Source: Coniochaeta sp. PMI_546 (taxonomy: Eukaryota > Ascomycota > Sordariomycetes > Coniochaetales > Coniochaetaceae). Taken from it: a stretch of DNA of 64,000 nt. Location: the NCBI GenBank assembly GCA_021432605.1, contig MU271148.1, forward strand, positions 7,362-71,361. The letters run 5' to 3'. Position numbers and translations under genes: made by a program. Positions within the stretch are counted from its first letter, which is position 1. Every line of letters begins with the position of its first letter. The notes beneath the pieces are model-generated. The model did not search any database, was not told where the DNA came from, and saw nothing but the letters and a program-made list of their open reading frames with translations. Shown in pieces: positions 35,819 through 48,000 of this stretch.

Positions 35819-37460
35819 ATGGCTGATCGCCTTGACATGGCCCCTCTGCCCTCGGTGGATGAGAAGAAGACAGCAGCTGCCGACGTCTCCAATTCTCAGA
35901 TCACGCCAATCCCGACGGATACATTCAATGAGATAGGGCGCTTTGGTGCTCTGAAGGGCTGGCTGTTGCCACGCCATGAGCAAACGGCTTGGGCCAAGTT
36001 CTTGAGGTTCCTTACCTTCCTCGGCCCTGGTGCTATCATTAGTGTTGCCTACATCGATCCCGACAACTACCAAGTCGCCATCTCATCCGGTGGCTCGTTC
36101 CAGTACAAGCTGCTGTTCATGGTCCTTGTGTCCAATATCATAGCCATCTATCTCCAGGTATGTGTTGTGCCTGCACAGTCCGTCCTTTCCAAATCTATAG
36201 TAGCCTTCTGCTTATTTACGCCGCCTGCAGTCGTTATCTGTGAAGCTCGGTACCGTGACGGGAATGGATCTTGCTCAGATGAACCATCGCTACCTCCCAC
36301 GCTGGCTCGAGCTCTTCATCTATGCCATAGCCGAGGCGTGCATCATCTGCACTGACCTGGGACAAGTTATTGGCACTGCCATAGCTCTCAACATGCTCAT
36401 CCCGCAAATCCCTCTACCCGCAGGCTGTGTGATATCCGTGGCTGAGACTCTTCTCATCCTCATTTTCTACAACAATAGGGGCGAGCTTCGCCGAATCCGC
36501 ATTTTCGAGATCTTCATTGCCATTCTTGTCCTTAGTATATTCATCATCATATGCGTCGCGCTTGGGATGATCGAAGCACCAGCAGGACAGGTGTTCCGCG
36601 GCTACGTGCCTTCGCGCGAGATATTCGTCGGCACCGGTCTTTACGAGTCTTGCGCCATTCTAGGCGGTACACTCATGCCGCACGCATTCTACCTCGGCAC
36701 GGCGCTCACCCGGGCCCGTCTCTACGACTTCGACGTCAAGAACAACCTCACGCCCATGTCTAGTCCAGCTAGCAGCACCGAGTCATTTTACAGGCCCTCG
36801 CTGCGGGCGATCAAGGCTTGCTTGCATTACTCGATCGCCGAGCTTGTATTCACACTTTTTACAGTGGCTGTTTTTGTCAACTCGGCGTTACTCATCATTT
36901 CGGGTTCTGCTTTTTATGATCCGTATGCCGGCGATGACACTGATGATAACGGTGGGCCCAAAGTATCGGGCGACTTATACGACATATACAATCTTTTCAG
37001 CGATTCCATCGCCCCTGCGGCCGGCATTCTGTTTGCTGTGTCACTCTTGTTCTCCGGCATCAGCGCCGGTATCGTGGCGACGATGGCAGGACAGATTGTG
37101 ATGGAAGGAGCACTGAACATCCGCGTATCACCCTTCCTTCGCAGGCTCATCACCCGCTGCGTGGCAATCATCCCAGCCCTCATCATCGCTGCGTCGTTGG
37201 GGCAGGACGGACTTTCCCAGGCACTTGTGGCGTGCAACTACATCCTCGCTGTTGGGCTGATAATCATTACGTTCCCGGTAGTCTGGTATACTTGTTTCAG
37301 CAAATATATGCAGGTGCCGACGGATGATGGCACAGCAACTGTTGATATGAAGAACAACTGGCCGACAGCTATTGCCGCGTGGGTCATCTGGCTCCTTGTG
37401 GTAGTTATGGATATCGCCACGATTGTGCTCATCGGCCTAGGGTTAGCCGCTGATGATTAG
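35819..37460 (+). CDS. Nramp-family divalent metal transporter (Smf-like)
   Basis: Proton-coupled importer family for Mn2+, Fe2+ and similar ions. Two exons (35819-36157 and 36231-37460) with a 73-bp GT-AG intron give 522 residues. An in-frame ATG at 35651 would add 56 residues; the 35819 start was chosen because the extension is low-complexity. The first membrane helix reads FLGPGAIISVAYIDPDNY (residues 67-84), where most Nramps have DPGN: the metal-binding Asp-80 and Asn-83 are kept, but Gly is replaced by Asp. Helix 6 has GGTLMPHAFYLGTAL, with the Met-Pro-His of the usual MPHN box. The splice restores SLSVKLGTVTGMDLAQM, the typical helix 3 entrance. About eleven hydrophobic helices follow the family plan. 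Metal preference cannot be stated because of the changed DPGN box. Confidence 0.9.
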
Positions 37461-39496
37461 GCAATAGTCCGATACAAGCAGACGGGCTGAATACCGGTGA
37501 ATTCTGCCCTAGTCGACACGCGAATGGCACTACGTAGCCGCGATAAAGGATGAAGCGGTCCAGGAGTCATATCAGTATTCGCAGAAGCGTGGTCGAACTT
37601 CGTGGCAAGGACACATGAATAGGATCAACGCATTTTAATCTCAATGCTATGGCAGTAGATGTTTGGATGAAGGCATCAATATTCATACAACAAGGGAGGA
37701 GTCGCACGCACCGACACGCTTCGCAGCTTGATATACCACTCTCTAACACGCACCGGAAGTGGGCCGCTTTTGTTGTGCGGGATCTTTAAACTTGTCGTGA
37801 CATGTGGTCGAGTACAAGTCATTGTGCATCAAAGCTCCTCGTCAAGCCTAATGTCGCGTCTTCTTGGATATCATGACATTCATGAGCTGAACTTAGCCAC
37901 GGAGAATGGAGGGTGAGTGGACTAAAACCATGTAGAGAACGTCTTATTCGGGGAACTCTCAGCGTTACGAAAGCGACCTAAAGCGTCTCCTGACTAGTTC
38001 AGCGGGCCAGGATAAGGTAGTGTAGTTCGAGTTGTTCATATAACTCCCGTCGAGTTAAGCCGCAATCAAGGTACCTACACTAGTTTCGGGGAGTGTTGTG
38101 TTTGAACGTCGTTATCAGTGGAAAGGAGTGGATGAGTGGCAACCCAGACGCCGAGCTGAGCAGCTAATCTTACTAGGTATGTTCACGAAGTTTGATGTTA
38201 TGAAAGTGGCATATTCTGAACGCTGGTGGCGGTAAGTCTCCAAGCTCCTGATATGCCAAACGAACACACTGCCTAAACTACATTCGATGTTGTGTTTTGT
38301 ATGCGTCTTGCTGGGTAGTTGGAGGCTTCGAGTCGCATTGGCCGAGTCCATACCCATCCATCATCAGGCCGCGATTCTAGTTCTGCAGCTAGCTCCATTA
38401 GCACCTGGCAGTGCAGGAATGTCTCCACTTCTACAAGATTCTGATGGGCGGAGATGAGCTTGTGCTTAAGCTAGAGCCCGGCATCCACCCCCGCCATTTG
38501 ATCTTCCAGACCCTGGACCCTGCGCTCCTGCACACTACCACAAAGTATACTCCTCGCCTCTGGCCCCGCCTGCTTCTCATTCCTTCATTGGTGCTCTGTC
38601 GTCAATCACCTCGCATATGATGAGAAGTCAGCTGGCTGGAGGAAGTTGTGCTCGCAGAGGACGCGCGACAGCACCTGTGCCTGGTATCATTCAGTCGCTG
38701 GTAGCAGGGGCACCTTGGCCGCAATGCCAGATGAGTAGAGTTGTTTTCACCTCGCAGGTGTTGTCAAGTTGTGAGGGAATTGGTGGTGTCAAGGCAGTGC
38801 TACACTATATCCTACACTGTGGTGGTAATGACAGCTACCAGGGTGCTCCCGACCGTGTCTTATCTGCCGCCGCAAGTGGATGCTCTTGGCGCCACATCCC
38901 CTCACCCCTGCAAGGATGCGTGCGATAAGGTTGCTGGCTGACTGGCCGTCTTGTGCAGTGACAGCAAGCTCCTCAGTGCTCCTGCAACCTCCTCCTTTCA
39001 ACGGCTTGACGTCCGCTACGACAAAGCCGTAAGTACCTTAACCTCACAGTAGCATCCGTACCGCTGTCGGGTGCCACCGTACCACTGCTTCCTCGCACCA
39101 CCAGGCAGGAGGAGAAGTCAGGTCGTCGCTTGTTCGCCCCATCAATATTAGCTCGAATCGACCCGACCTCATCAGACAGCACCGCGAGGGCATGCGACTT
39201 TTGAAGCGCAGACTTTATCATCTCGCGTCATCTCTACTCGTCCAATTGAGTTAGATGTTCTGTACCTTACGCTTCTTGTCATTCCCCTGCCTACGTCCTG
39301 CGTCTTTCCTCTGACGTCCAAGTTCGCAATCAACCCCGCTGTCCCGTTGGTGTCCACCCCATGGGAGGAGTTCTAACCATCGCGGCGCTTGGTACTTTGA
39401 TTCTTGAATTTACCAGCGATATAACACATTGAATCAATCCCTTACCTTCATGGGCCCCTGATACTGCTCTTCGCTCCTCGCTGCGCATAGTCAGCC
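37461..39496. other. Intergenic region between Nramp and PPS1
   Basis: About 2 kb with the Nramp 3' flank and the PPS1 promoter. A GGTACC-type element (AAGGTACCTA) lies at about 38068-38078. Open frames on both strands stay near or below 100 codons and resemble nothing known. The last 300 bp are pyrimidine-rich, typical of a leader. Confidence 0.5.
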
Positions 39497-41700
39497 ATGG
39501 CCACGATCGCTCTTCCCCGGCCCATTGCCCCGCATCGCTCGCCGTCCTCAATCGGCCCCCTGGGCTCTTCAATATCTCTTGATGCCATTAGTACTCAATC
39601 AGCACCTCAATGTGCCATCGCAGTGCCAAACAAGCATATACCAACCTGTCCACCAGGCCCGGTGCCGAATGATAAGTTGAGCACACCTCCACCCTCGCCT
39701 GCCGGGCATGAAGACGAAAACATCCCTCACTCTCTCCTGTTCCCGCCCGATAACTACGCCCGCCTCCAGTCCGGCCCTTACTCCATCTACAAGATCGATG
39801 CCGGTGGTGTGGCCGCCGCCCTTGATCACCTTGCTCGCCAGCCACTGCCAGATCCCTCTCTCGTTTTCCCGTGGTTCCACGGCTTGCATCCAAACAACCA
39901 TATCCAGCAAACATTCTTCATTTCGAGACGCCGGTCCCTGAGAAGGACGCCCGCCTGTATTCGAGGAATCACTCTTGTCAAGGCCGACGGCGACTTGACC
40001 TCGTCCCGTTTAAAGGGTGCCATTGCACCCCAGGAATTCTTACAGTTCGGCCAATCCGCTGAGTTTGTCGAAGCTGACCCAGCGGAGGGTTTCTCAGTCC
40101 GCAACTTCCATATTCAGGCCGCCAAGGCTGCCATGACGTCCGATATCATTGTATACGGTGATAACGATGCCGTCGTCAGGAAACTGGGCTGGGATATCGC
40201 TGCCGCGCAGAATAGGTGGCGTGAGAAACACGACACCCAGGGGCACACATTGCCTGAATACAACACCTTTATATGCGTCAGCTCCTTTGCTGATTTCGAA
40301 TCCAAGCACCAAGATATTGTCGCTATCGACTCGGCTGGCCGCCCGACCGGCAGGGTCATCGATCTCACAACCCAAGAGAGGACCGAGATGTACGCAATGG
40401 CCAAGTCTTCCGAAATCTCACACAACGTGTGGCTCGGTCCAACGCCAGAACCGGCAACCGAGGAAGAACACCGATATGACATTCTTGTGGAGTGCACAGA
40501 CCTCGGCCGTCTAAACCCAGCTGCGCTCAAGGCGATTGCTGATAACCCAAACGAGCCAATACTTCAACCGTACCTTGATTTCCCATCCTCGGGGAGTATT
40601 CTTGCCCCAAGCTGGTCTCACTCCGAGGCAGACGGCATTCTCGAGACCTGCAAATGGTTATATCACTTAGCACATGGGACTCACCCATCCTCTCAAAGTG
40701 TCGAGACTGACGATGACGGGGATAGTGTCATGGGAGATAGTTCCGAGTATTCGCAGGGAAATAGGTCCCGCCCTAGCAGGACTATTCTGATACATTGCGC
40801 GGACGGATACACGGAGTCTACATTGCTGGGCATCGCATATTACAGCTACAGCACCGGGCGTCCAATCCCAGAGGCATGGCTGAACTTGCACACGACCAAG
40901 CGACGTAATTTCTTCGCCTACACGTCCGACGTGGCTCTACTCAGCGCCATCGCACCGAGGCTGCTACACGAGTCACCTGTGTGCGCCGGAAAGACCCTTG
41001 CCGAGATCACGGCTCTCGTCAAGAACGAACCCAGGTGGTTTGCCGGGCTCGACGGTTCGTTTCCTAGCAGGATCACGGACTATATGTACCTCGGTAACCT
41101 TACCCACGCCAACAACCCGAGCTTGTTGAGAGCTCTTGGAATCACCCAGATACTCAGCGTGGGAGAGACGGCCATGTGGCGGGATGGCGAGCTCGAGGAA
41201 TGGGGAACTGACAATGTCTGTCTTGTCCAAGGCGTTCAGGACAACGGCATTGATCCTTTGACAGACGAGTTCGAGCGCTGCCTAGAATTTATCGGTATGC
41301 TTTCTCCCTTCTTCTACACTGCATGCTGTGCTCAGGATGCAATGTGTTGGTGACGTGAGCTGACCCTCGTAATATAGACCGTGGGCGACAAAGAGGTACT
41401 GCAACGCTCGTGCACTGCAGGGTGGGAGTCTCGCGGAGTGCGACCATCGTGATTGCCGAGGTGATGCGGTCGATGAACATGTCCTTTCCAAGAGCGTACT
41501 GCTTCGTCAGGGCCCGTCGGCTCAACGTGATTATCCAGCCCCATTTGAGGTTCGCGTATGAGCTGTTGAAGTGGGAGGAACTTCTTGGGACAAAGTCAAC
41601 CTCGTCTTTCGCTTCAAGTACCGTTTTCGCCAAGAGGGAGCTCGAATGGGGCGAAATAGCTCGGGAAATCGCTCTTATGAATCGTCCTTATGCGAGATGA
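39497..41700 (+). CDS. PPS1: Dual-specificity protein phosphatase Pps1
   Basis: Protein Tyr/Ser/Thr phosphatase related to yeast Pps1, which acts in S-phase control. Two exons (39497-41294 and 41378-41700) with an 83-bp GT-AG intron give 706 residues. The active site HCRVGVSRSAT (Cys about 613) lies in the second exon, just after the splice; the preceding ITDYMYLGNLTHANN is the usual start of a DSP domain. A second, degenerate PTP-like site lies upstream at HCADGYTES (Cys about 434), followed by STGRPIPEAWLNLHTTKRRNF. It keeps the Cys but has Glu where the catalytic Arg belongs. The amino-terminal 400 residues match the large conserved region of fungal Pps1. The ATG sits after a C-rich leader. 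It converges on ATG18. Confidence 0.93.
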
Positions 41701-42714
41701 TGAGAAACAAGCAAGGCCTTGAAGAGATCAATTCTTACTCCCGACCGACATGGACCGAGATCTCACGGCTGACTGAAATCGGAGAATGATGGAGTGATTT
41801 AAGTCATCTCTCACAAGCGTCCCATGGAGAGCCGCGGGGCTTGGGAATCTCGGGCTGGACAATCTTATGATTTTGACGACTTACCGACTACGCGAGCAAG
41901 GATGCTGGAGCATGTCATTTTACAGACTCCCCCCCCCCTTTTCTCTCTCTTTTTCTTCGAGCTCAGCTGGTGCTCTTGGCTTTGAATTTCGGCCAGTCCG
42001 AGGTTTCTGGGTCTCATTATGATTGACAACATTCTGCCTACACGACTGGGAGCTATGGTATACATGTTTGTATCTTGCGGGAGTTTTCACCTTTCTTGTG
42101 ATAAGCTGGAACTTGGGGACCAGGGGTTCTTCTGTGCCGTTTAGCAGGTCGCTTTTGGCGTAATGATTTTTTAGGCGACGCAGCTCGACACTATGGTAAA
42201 TGTAGCAAGCAGGTTTGGGTTGTGGATCTAACGCCCCTGGACATATCACCCCTTTGATAACTGGAAAGATCTTTGGCGATTTATATATGGACGGTCAGGA
42301 AACTCAGATGCCTGTTCTAGTATTACGAATTACTTCCTGAGACATTGTTCAAGCTTGAATTGACTCGTTGAAATCCACATGCATGTACAGGAAACTTGCT
42401 CCCCGGATGGCCGGCTTTTTCGTAGCAACGGTACTGGAGACATTTACGACACAGTATTCAAAACCACACGGCTCGAAGTGTAAAGCGTGGGTTCAAGTAA
42501 ACAAGTATTAACAATATTCCAAAAAACGCCGTACGCTTATGCGATGATCGGGATGCCAACGCTCATACACATCACTACCGTGTAGCGCTTACCAGGTGCC
42601 ACCTTACAGCATGGTGAGCGTGCAGATTCCTGTTCACACTCACCATTAAAAAGAGAAAAAAAAACCGACGCTGCACCTAAGTGTCTGAGACTCTTTCCCA
42701 TCGAGCTGGGGTTC
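41701..42714. other. Convergent 3' region between PPS1 and ATG18
   Basis: About 1 kb between two stop codons, expected to hold both 3' untranslated regions. It contains a polypyrimidine run (C8 then T/CT repeats) at about 41930-41957. No gene was recognised. Confidence 0.5.
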
Positions 42715-44373
42715 TTAAGATCCGTAACCGGACGGCTCTAACTTGTCATAACCCTCCATGACCCTGTCAGTGTCAGTAACTCATTCGTTTTTGGTACCAA
42801 ACTCGCGAAACGATAAGAGAGACGGCGGAAAACTGGCTGTTGGAGGTAAACTCACGAAAAATGCTTCACCAAGTACCCCTCGCCACCATGCTCCATGTCG
42901 ATGTTGAACACGTAAAATCCGCCATCACTGGTAACGACCATAACCTGCGGCGAGCTGCTGCTCATGGCGACAACACTCCTAAGCGGGCCCACCGACGATG
43001 CACCTCCCGCACCGCCTCCGCCTCGGGGTGACGCGACGTTGGAAGATGACTTTGGTATCTTGATGTACGCAAAGTCGCGGAGCGGCTCCCACATCTCCGT
43101 GACGGTCTGCGGAAGATAGGATCCAACGACGCCAGCTACACTGCGGCCCATTATCTGCGAGGAACGCCGGAGCATGCTGCTGAACGACCCGCTTGCCCTG
43201 CGCTGCGCCTGTTGTCCGCCAGCCGAGGAACCCCCGGTACCCAAGCCGCCTCTTTGATTCAGAGTCTGTGATGTGCCGCTAGCGTAGTCGGTCGTCACCT
43301 CGGACGTGGGAGATCCGCCGTTGTTGCTGCCAGGTGACTGCTCTTGGCTGTCGTAGCTGCGAGCCCGCGACCAGCGGTCGCTGCGCGGTGATGCTGGTCG
43401 TTCGGTGGCGGGTAATGTATTGGCCGATGCGGCGTTTCCTTGCTTGTCGGTACCTAGCCGGAAGATGTGAACGGTGTCGGAGGTGGATGAGACACATAGG
43501 AGGGTAGAGCTGAGGTTGAAGGACATGCTGTATATTGTGGATGGATATGTACCGCGACGGAACTGGTAAAGCTTCTGGCCTCGCGGGACACTGAAGACGC
43601 GGATGATGGTCCCTGTTTCGGATGCCGTGGCCAGTAGGGTTCCTTCGCTATTCAGCGCTATGCAGCACAGAGGGGAGCGATGTGCCTCGATCACATTGAC
43701 GGCTTTCAGCGTCAATGTGTCAAAAATGAGCACCTCTCCAGACGTCGGGGGCACGTATGTCGATAACGGTGGCGCGTGTGAGGGTCGCTTGTCACCCGTA
43801 TCATCCCGTGGTTTTGGTAGCGGATATGCGATGTAGCAGTTCTCAGAGGAGGGAGACAGCGCACAGATGGCGGAAGAGTTTGGAGACGTAGCGATCGTAT
43901 ATAGCAGGCTCATATTTGATATGTCGTAGAGGTATATCTCTTCCTCCAGAACAACCGCCAGTCGCTTCCTGTTCAGCCGGACTGCCAAGACGGCGGACGG
44001 AAAGGTGAGCTCGCAGATGACGGATGCTCTCTGAGACAATACAATAGTTAGGAAGGGCACGAGAAGAGGGGTACTGAAGGGCGTGCCTTGGTATTCTGTA
44101 TTATGAGGTGTCTTGGCGAGAGGATCAGGGCGACCAAGGACGTGGAGAAGAGCATCTCGATGATGGAAACATTGCCATCGTCGCTATTGAAGATCTTGGA
44201 AAACGGATCGGTATGGTAAATTCGAAATCCCTTGGATGTTCCTGTGGGACTCTCGAGTCAGCACCTGGTCGAGATGGTCACGATGGTCACGATGGCCCCG
44301 TCGACTTACCAACGGCTAGACAACTGTGATCTTGATTGAAGGTGATAAAATTGAGAGATGTACCAGCAGACAT
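42715..44373 (-). CDS. ATG18: Autophagy-related PROPPIN Atg18
   Basis: Seven-bladed beta-propeller that binds PI3P and PI(3,5)P2 in autophagy and vacuole maintenance. Four exons (44373-44310, 44241-44087, 44030-42856, 42763-42715) give 480 residues. Exon 1 starts [21 protein letters not shown]. Splicing restores [18 protein letters not shown]. The lipid-binding FRRG motif lies at about 230-233 in [14 protein letters not shown] Ser/Gly-rich loop (about 275-390) is typical of fungal Atg18. Exon 3 read straight on would stop after KHFS; splicing the 92-bp last intron adds [15 protein letters not shown], matching the conserved tail. Intron 2 is uncertain. A GC donor (44086, 56 bp) gives the conserved [14 protein letters not shown] donor (44074, 44 bp) also keeps frame but adds four residues. 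Intron 1 carries a GATGGTCAC tandem repeat. Confidence 0.95.
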
Positions 44374-45047
44374 CGCGCTGGTTGGCAGCCCGGAGGCAAT
44401 GGGGGGTGCAAGATGCGCAATGTCGCCTGCCGGAGTCGATCAAGTTACGTAGCAGATGTGCCACGGCGACTGTTAGCGCTACGAGAGCAGACTGTCAAGA
44501 GCGAAGCCGGGCTCGATCAAGATCACAGTGCAACGCCGGGTCTAAGATCCAGAATTCTGTTTCTGTATTGTGAGTCAAGACTCTGAGTGCCACGAACGTT
44601 CGAACCGCGTATTCATGTGACAGACGTGCATTCACGTGAAGTTTGGAGCCGGAGTGCTGCCGTGTTTGACTGCTGCGAGCCAGGCAGTAGTTGTCTAGGT
44701 GGAGGACCTGGATGTTACTTTGAAGATCAGGTGGGGTTACACAGTGGCGGGTGGAGCGTGGAGGAGAGCTCAGGTGGAGACCTGTCACAGGAGCTTGGGC
44801 CACCCAGACATGAGATTGATGGGAGACGATTTTTGACGCCGTAGTGTAGATGTGATAAACGTTTTGCACTCATGCAGGAAGGAGTTGAAACGCTGGGTCT
44901 TTTCCAAAGCATGTATGTGCTATGGAATAAAGGCATGGAACCGCCCTTTTTAGGGCATTGTACCAAATCTCAGAGTCAGACAGCATCGTTTCCCCCGATC
45001 CCCGTTTCCAGCTACAACTTGGAACTCTTTCATCCTAGAACTTCGCC
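44374..45047. promoter_or_regulatory. Region upstream of ATG18
   Basis: About 670 bp between the alpha-adaptin stop codon and the Atg18 start, both genes on the minus strand. It must hold the ATG18 promoter and the adaptin 3' end. The open frames across it have no recognisable motif. Confidence 0.45.
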
Positions 45048-48000
45048 CTACTTGACCATCACATTTCCAAAGGCTTCTGATATTTCTCGCGCTGTTGGCA
45101 CTGCATGTTTCTCGGCTATCGTCGAGTTGCCCGCTGATAGTCTTTCCACCATCAGCTTCAATAGTACTGGCGGTACGCTCTCATCAGTCGCCCGCACCGT
45201 CAGACGAATCATCTAAACGAGTGATTAGCACCAGCTTCGTGGTTGGGCATGTGACTTAGCTCACCTGACTGCCGTAGTTCGGCTCCAGTCTCATCAAGCA
45301 CCCGAACTTTCCGCCTTCAGCCGTATGGACAACGCTCGCTCCGACAAAGTTCTTTCTGTTTGGGTCAACTCCGTCAAGAAGCCCCCATCGAAAGCCCTCA
45401 AGCACCCGCCGGACGAACTCGTCGTTGATCTCGCGTTCACCTTCCCTGCCACCACCAACTCCGAAGATATGCTGGGCTTCGCGTGGTGCTGCGCCGATCT
45501 GCTTCCATCTTTTGAAGAAGTCGTCTGCGGAGAGCTCGGCCGGATCCATGAACTTGTGGATCGTCACCGGCAATTTTATAGTAAGTGCTTGTAGGGCGCC
45601 GGCAAGGTAGCTAATACGCATCGTTGGGCTCTTTTCAAAGACATGCTTGGCCTCGAACATGATTACCTGCTGCGCTTGGGCTCCCTGCGCAATCGTCGTG
45701 TCCGGCAGGCTTTTCACATCCCATGTTAGCTTTCCCTTCTCGGACTCATCGAGGTCTAGTGTTGTCGTGAAGGAGCTGATGACCGCCGGTGTCTTGTTGG
45801 CAAAGTACAAGATGAGGCAGGCCATCTGGCCCCGGTACTCCGATCTTACGCCAACCTGCATCTGAGGGTCTTCAAACAGCACTCCCTCAGACTTAAGCAG
45901 AAGCCTATTGTAGCCCCTCTCCCAACCAGGTGACAGATGAGCTGCACTGGCAAGGTTTGGTGCCTTGAAACTCTTCGGTTCCGCGGAGCCCAAGTTGAAC
46001 ATATCCAGGCCTGCAAGGTCATTGACTGCTGAGTGGCCGTTCGTCCCGTTGGCGCCAGCTCCATTCGCATGCCTGTCGCCGTTGACGTCGCTTTTCGAGC
46101 TGAAAGTCCTTCGCAACCCAGGGTTCTTGACCATACTGAGCTCTGAGGCATCAGCGTTTGCATCTTTGCCGCCGACAATCCAGGTTCGCTTGTCACTAGT
46201 GTTGGCGTGTTTCTGATGCAGTCGAGACAGCAGGGCAGATTGACGTTCTGGGAAGGGTGGCATTTCGTCGCAAACAGTCCGGAGCAGATCGTCGGTAGGC
46301 ATATTGGCCAGGGCTAGGTACTCGCAGGCCCGTTGCTGGAGCTCAGAATCCAGCGTGTGGCTATAGACATCAAACACTCGAACAAGTTGTGGTTTGATTT
46401 CCGGAAATAGGTTGACAAACTTGACGAAGGACGAGAGGATCATGGCCCTGGTGCTCGATGAACAAGCCGCCAGCTTTGTCTGAAGAGCAAGGAACTGTTC
46501 GATCGGACTACATGCTTTCTCTTCTGCGATAAGATGTCCAAATTCGCCGAGGATATAGGCGCCGATCTTGACCAACGTCTCGTGGACATGGTCTTGCTTG
46601 ACATATTGCAGCGCATTCTGAGCGGCGTATACTTGGAGTTCCTCATTGTTCGTCACAATTTGTATGACACGGTGCCACACCTCGTCGCTCACATGATCTC
46701 CAGCCATCGCTATCAGGCGCAGAGATATGTTCACATACCACTGTACATCAGTAGCATATTTTTCAGTCAAGATGGCGATCTTCAGTACCATCTCTTCTCG
46801 AATGGCGAAGTCGGCATTCTGAAGGTAATGCAGAAGCTCGCCGACGATTGGTTGCGCATTTGTGGAGTCGCACATGCTGTAAAGTAGATCCAGGCCTTTC
46901 CTCCTTACACTGATATCTCGGTCTTTGAGTGAGCCGAGGATAACATCTTGGTGCTGTTTGATGGGCTCCAGGGTGTCGGCACGGGCTGCTAAGTGTGTCA
47001 TAGCTTCAAGACCAAGGTAGCGGACATTCGTCTCCCTAGACTGAATAAACCTTCCAAGCCTGGACGAAATTTGCTTCATAAGCGTGTGTTCGGTATCCAG
47101 ATGAATGATAAGGTTAATTGCCTCGAAGAGAACGGCATTCTGAGCATTATTCTGTTGCACATTCTTGTTTGTTTCCAGGGCCAAGTTGAGGATCTTCTGG
47201 AGGGACTCTCGTATCATATCCCTGACATGGCTGTCATCTGCTGGAGAAGTTAGAACCATCCAGTCACGGCGCATTAACATGATGGTCACAAACCTGACGG
47301 AGGGAAGTACTGCAATAAGCGCAGGAGCTTGACCTGTATCCATGGGCACGGGACCTTGTAGTATAGATAGTCGGCACTGAAGTCGCCGTCAATAACGATC
47401 CTCTTCAGCTTAGCCGCAGCCTTGGCATATGCCCCTTTGTACTGATCAAGGTTGTCCTGGGCTAGAGCCGAGACTAGCGACGTCACAGAGAGTGCGACGC
47501 CTAGATCAACGTCATCCATGAGTGAGATGATTCTCTCTGCCCATTGCGGTTGCACTATATCAGGATGCTTCCGATATAAGCGCAGCAGGGTCAGGGCTGC
47601 CTTTTTCTTCACAAATGCCTTGGATGTCCTGTGACATGTTAGCACCGCAAGCAAAAGTCATTACGCTTCAAGAGTCCACCTGACGTACGGAGATATCAGA
47701 AGCCTGTGGACCTCTCCGCTCAAGGCTTCGCCCATCTCGCGGCCGCCAACGTTGGCAATGGCATGAAGTGCTAAGCAGTTGAAAAGCTCATTGTGATCCA
47801 GGAGATCTTTCCGTATACTGTTCACAACGAGGTGGAGGAGCTCGTGTTTTTCGTGCAGAAACAGCGTCATGGCCAAGTAACCGATCTGCTTCTCCGAGTA
47901 TTTGTTCGCCGATATGAGATTGACAGCTTCGAGATGGCCAAAGTCGACGTTCCATCCTAGAATATATATGTACAGGAGCTGTTGGAGAGAAATTAGCCTC

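Noticed and set aside
45325-45594. Plus-strand frames across the alpha-adaptin gene
   Set aside because: Antisense shadows of conserved adaptin exons.
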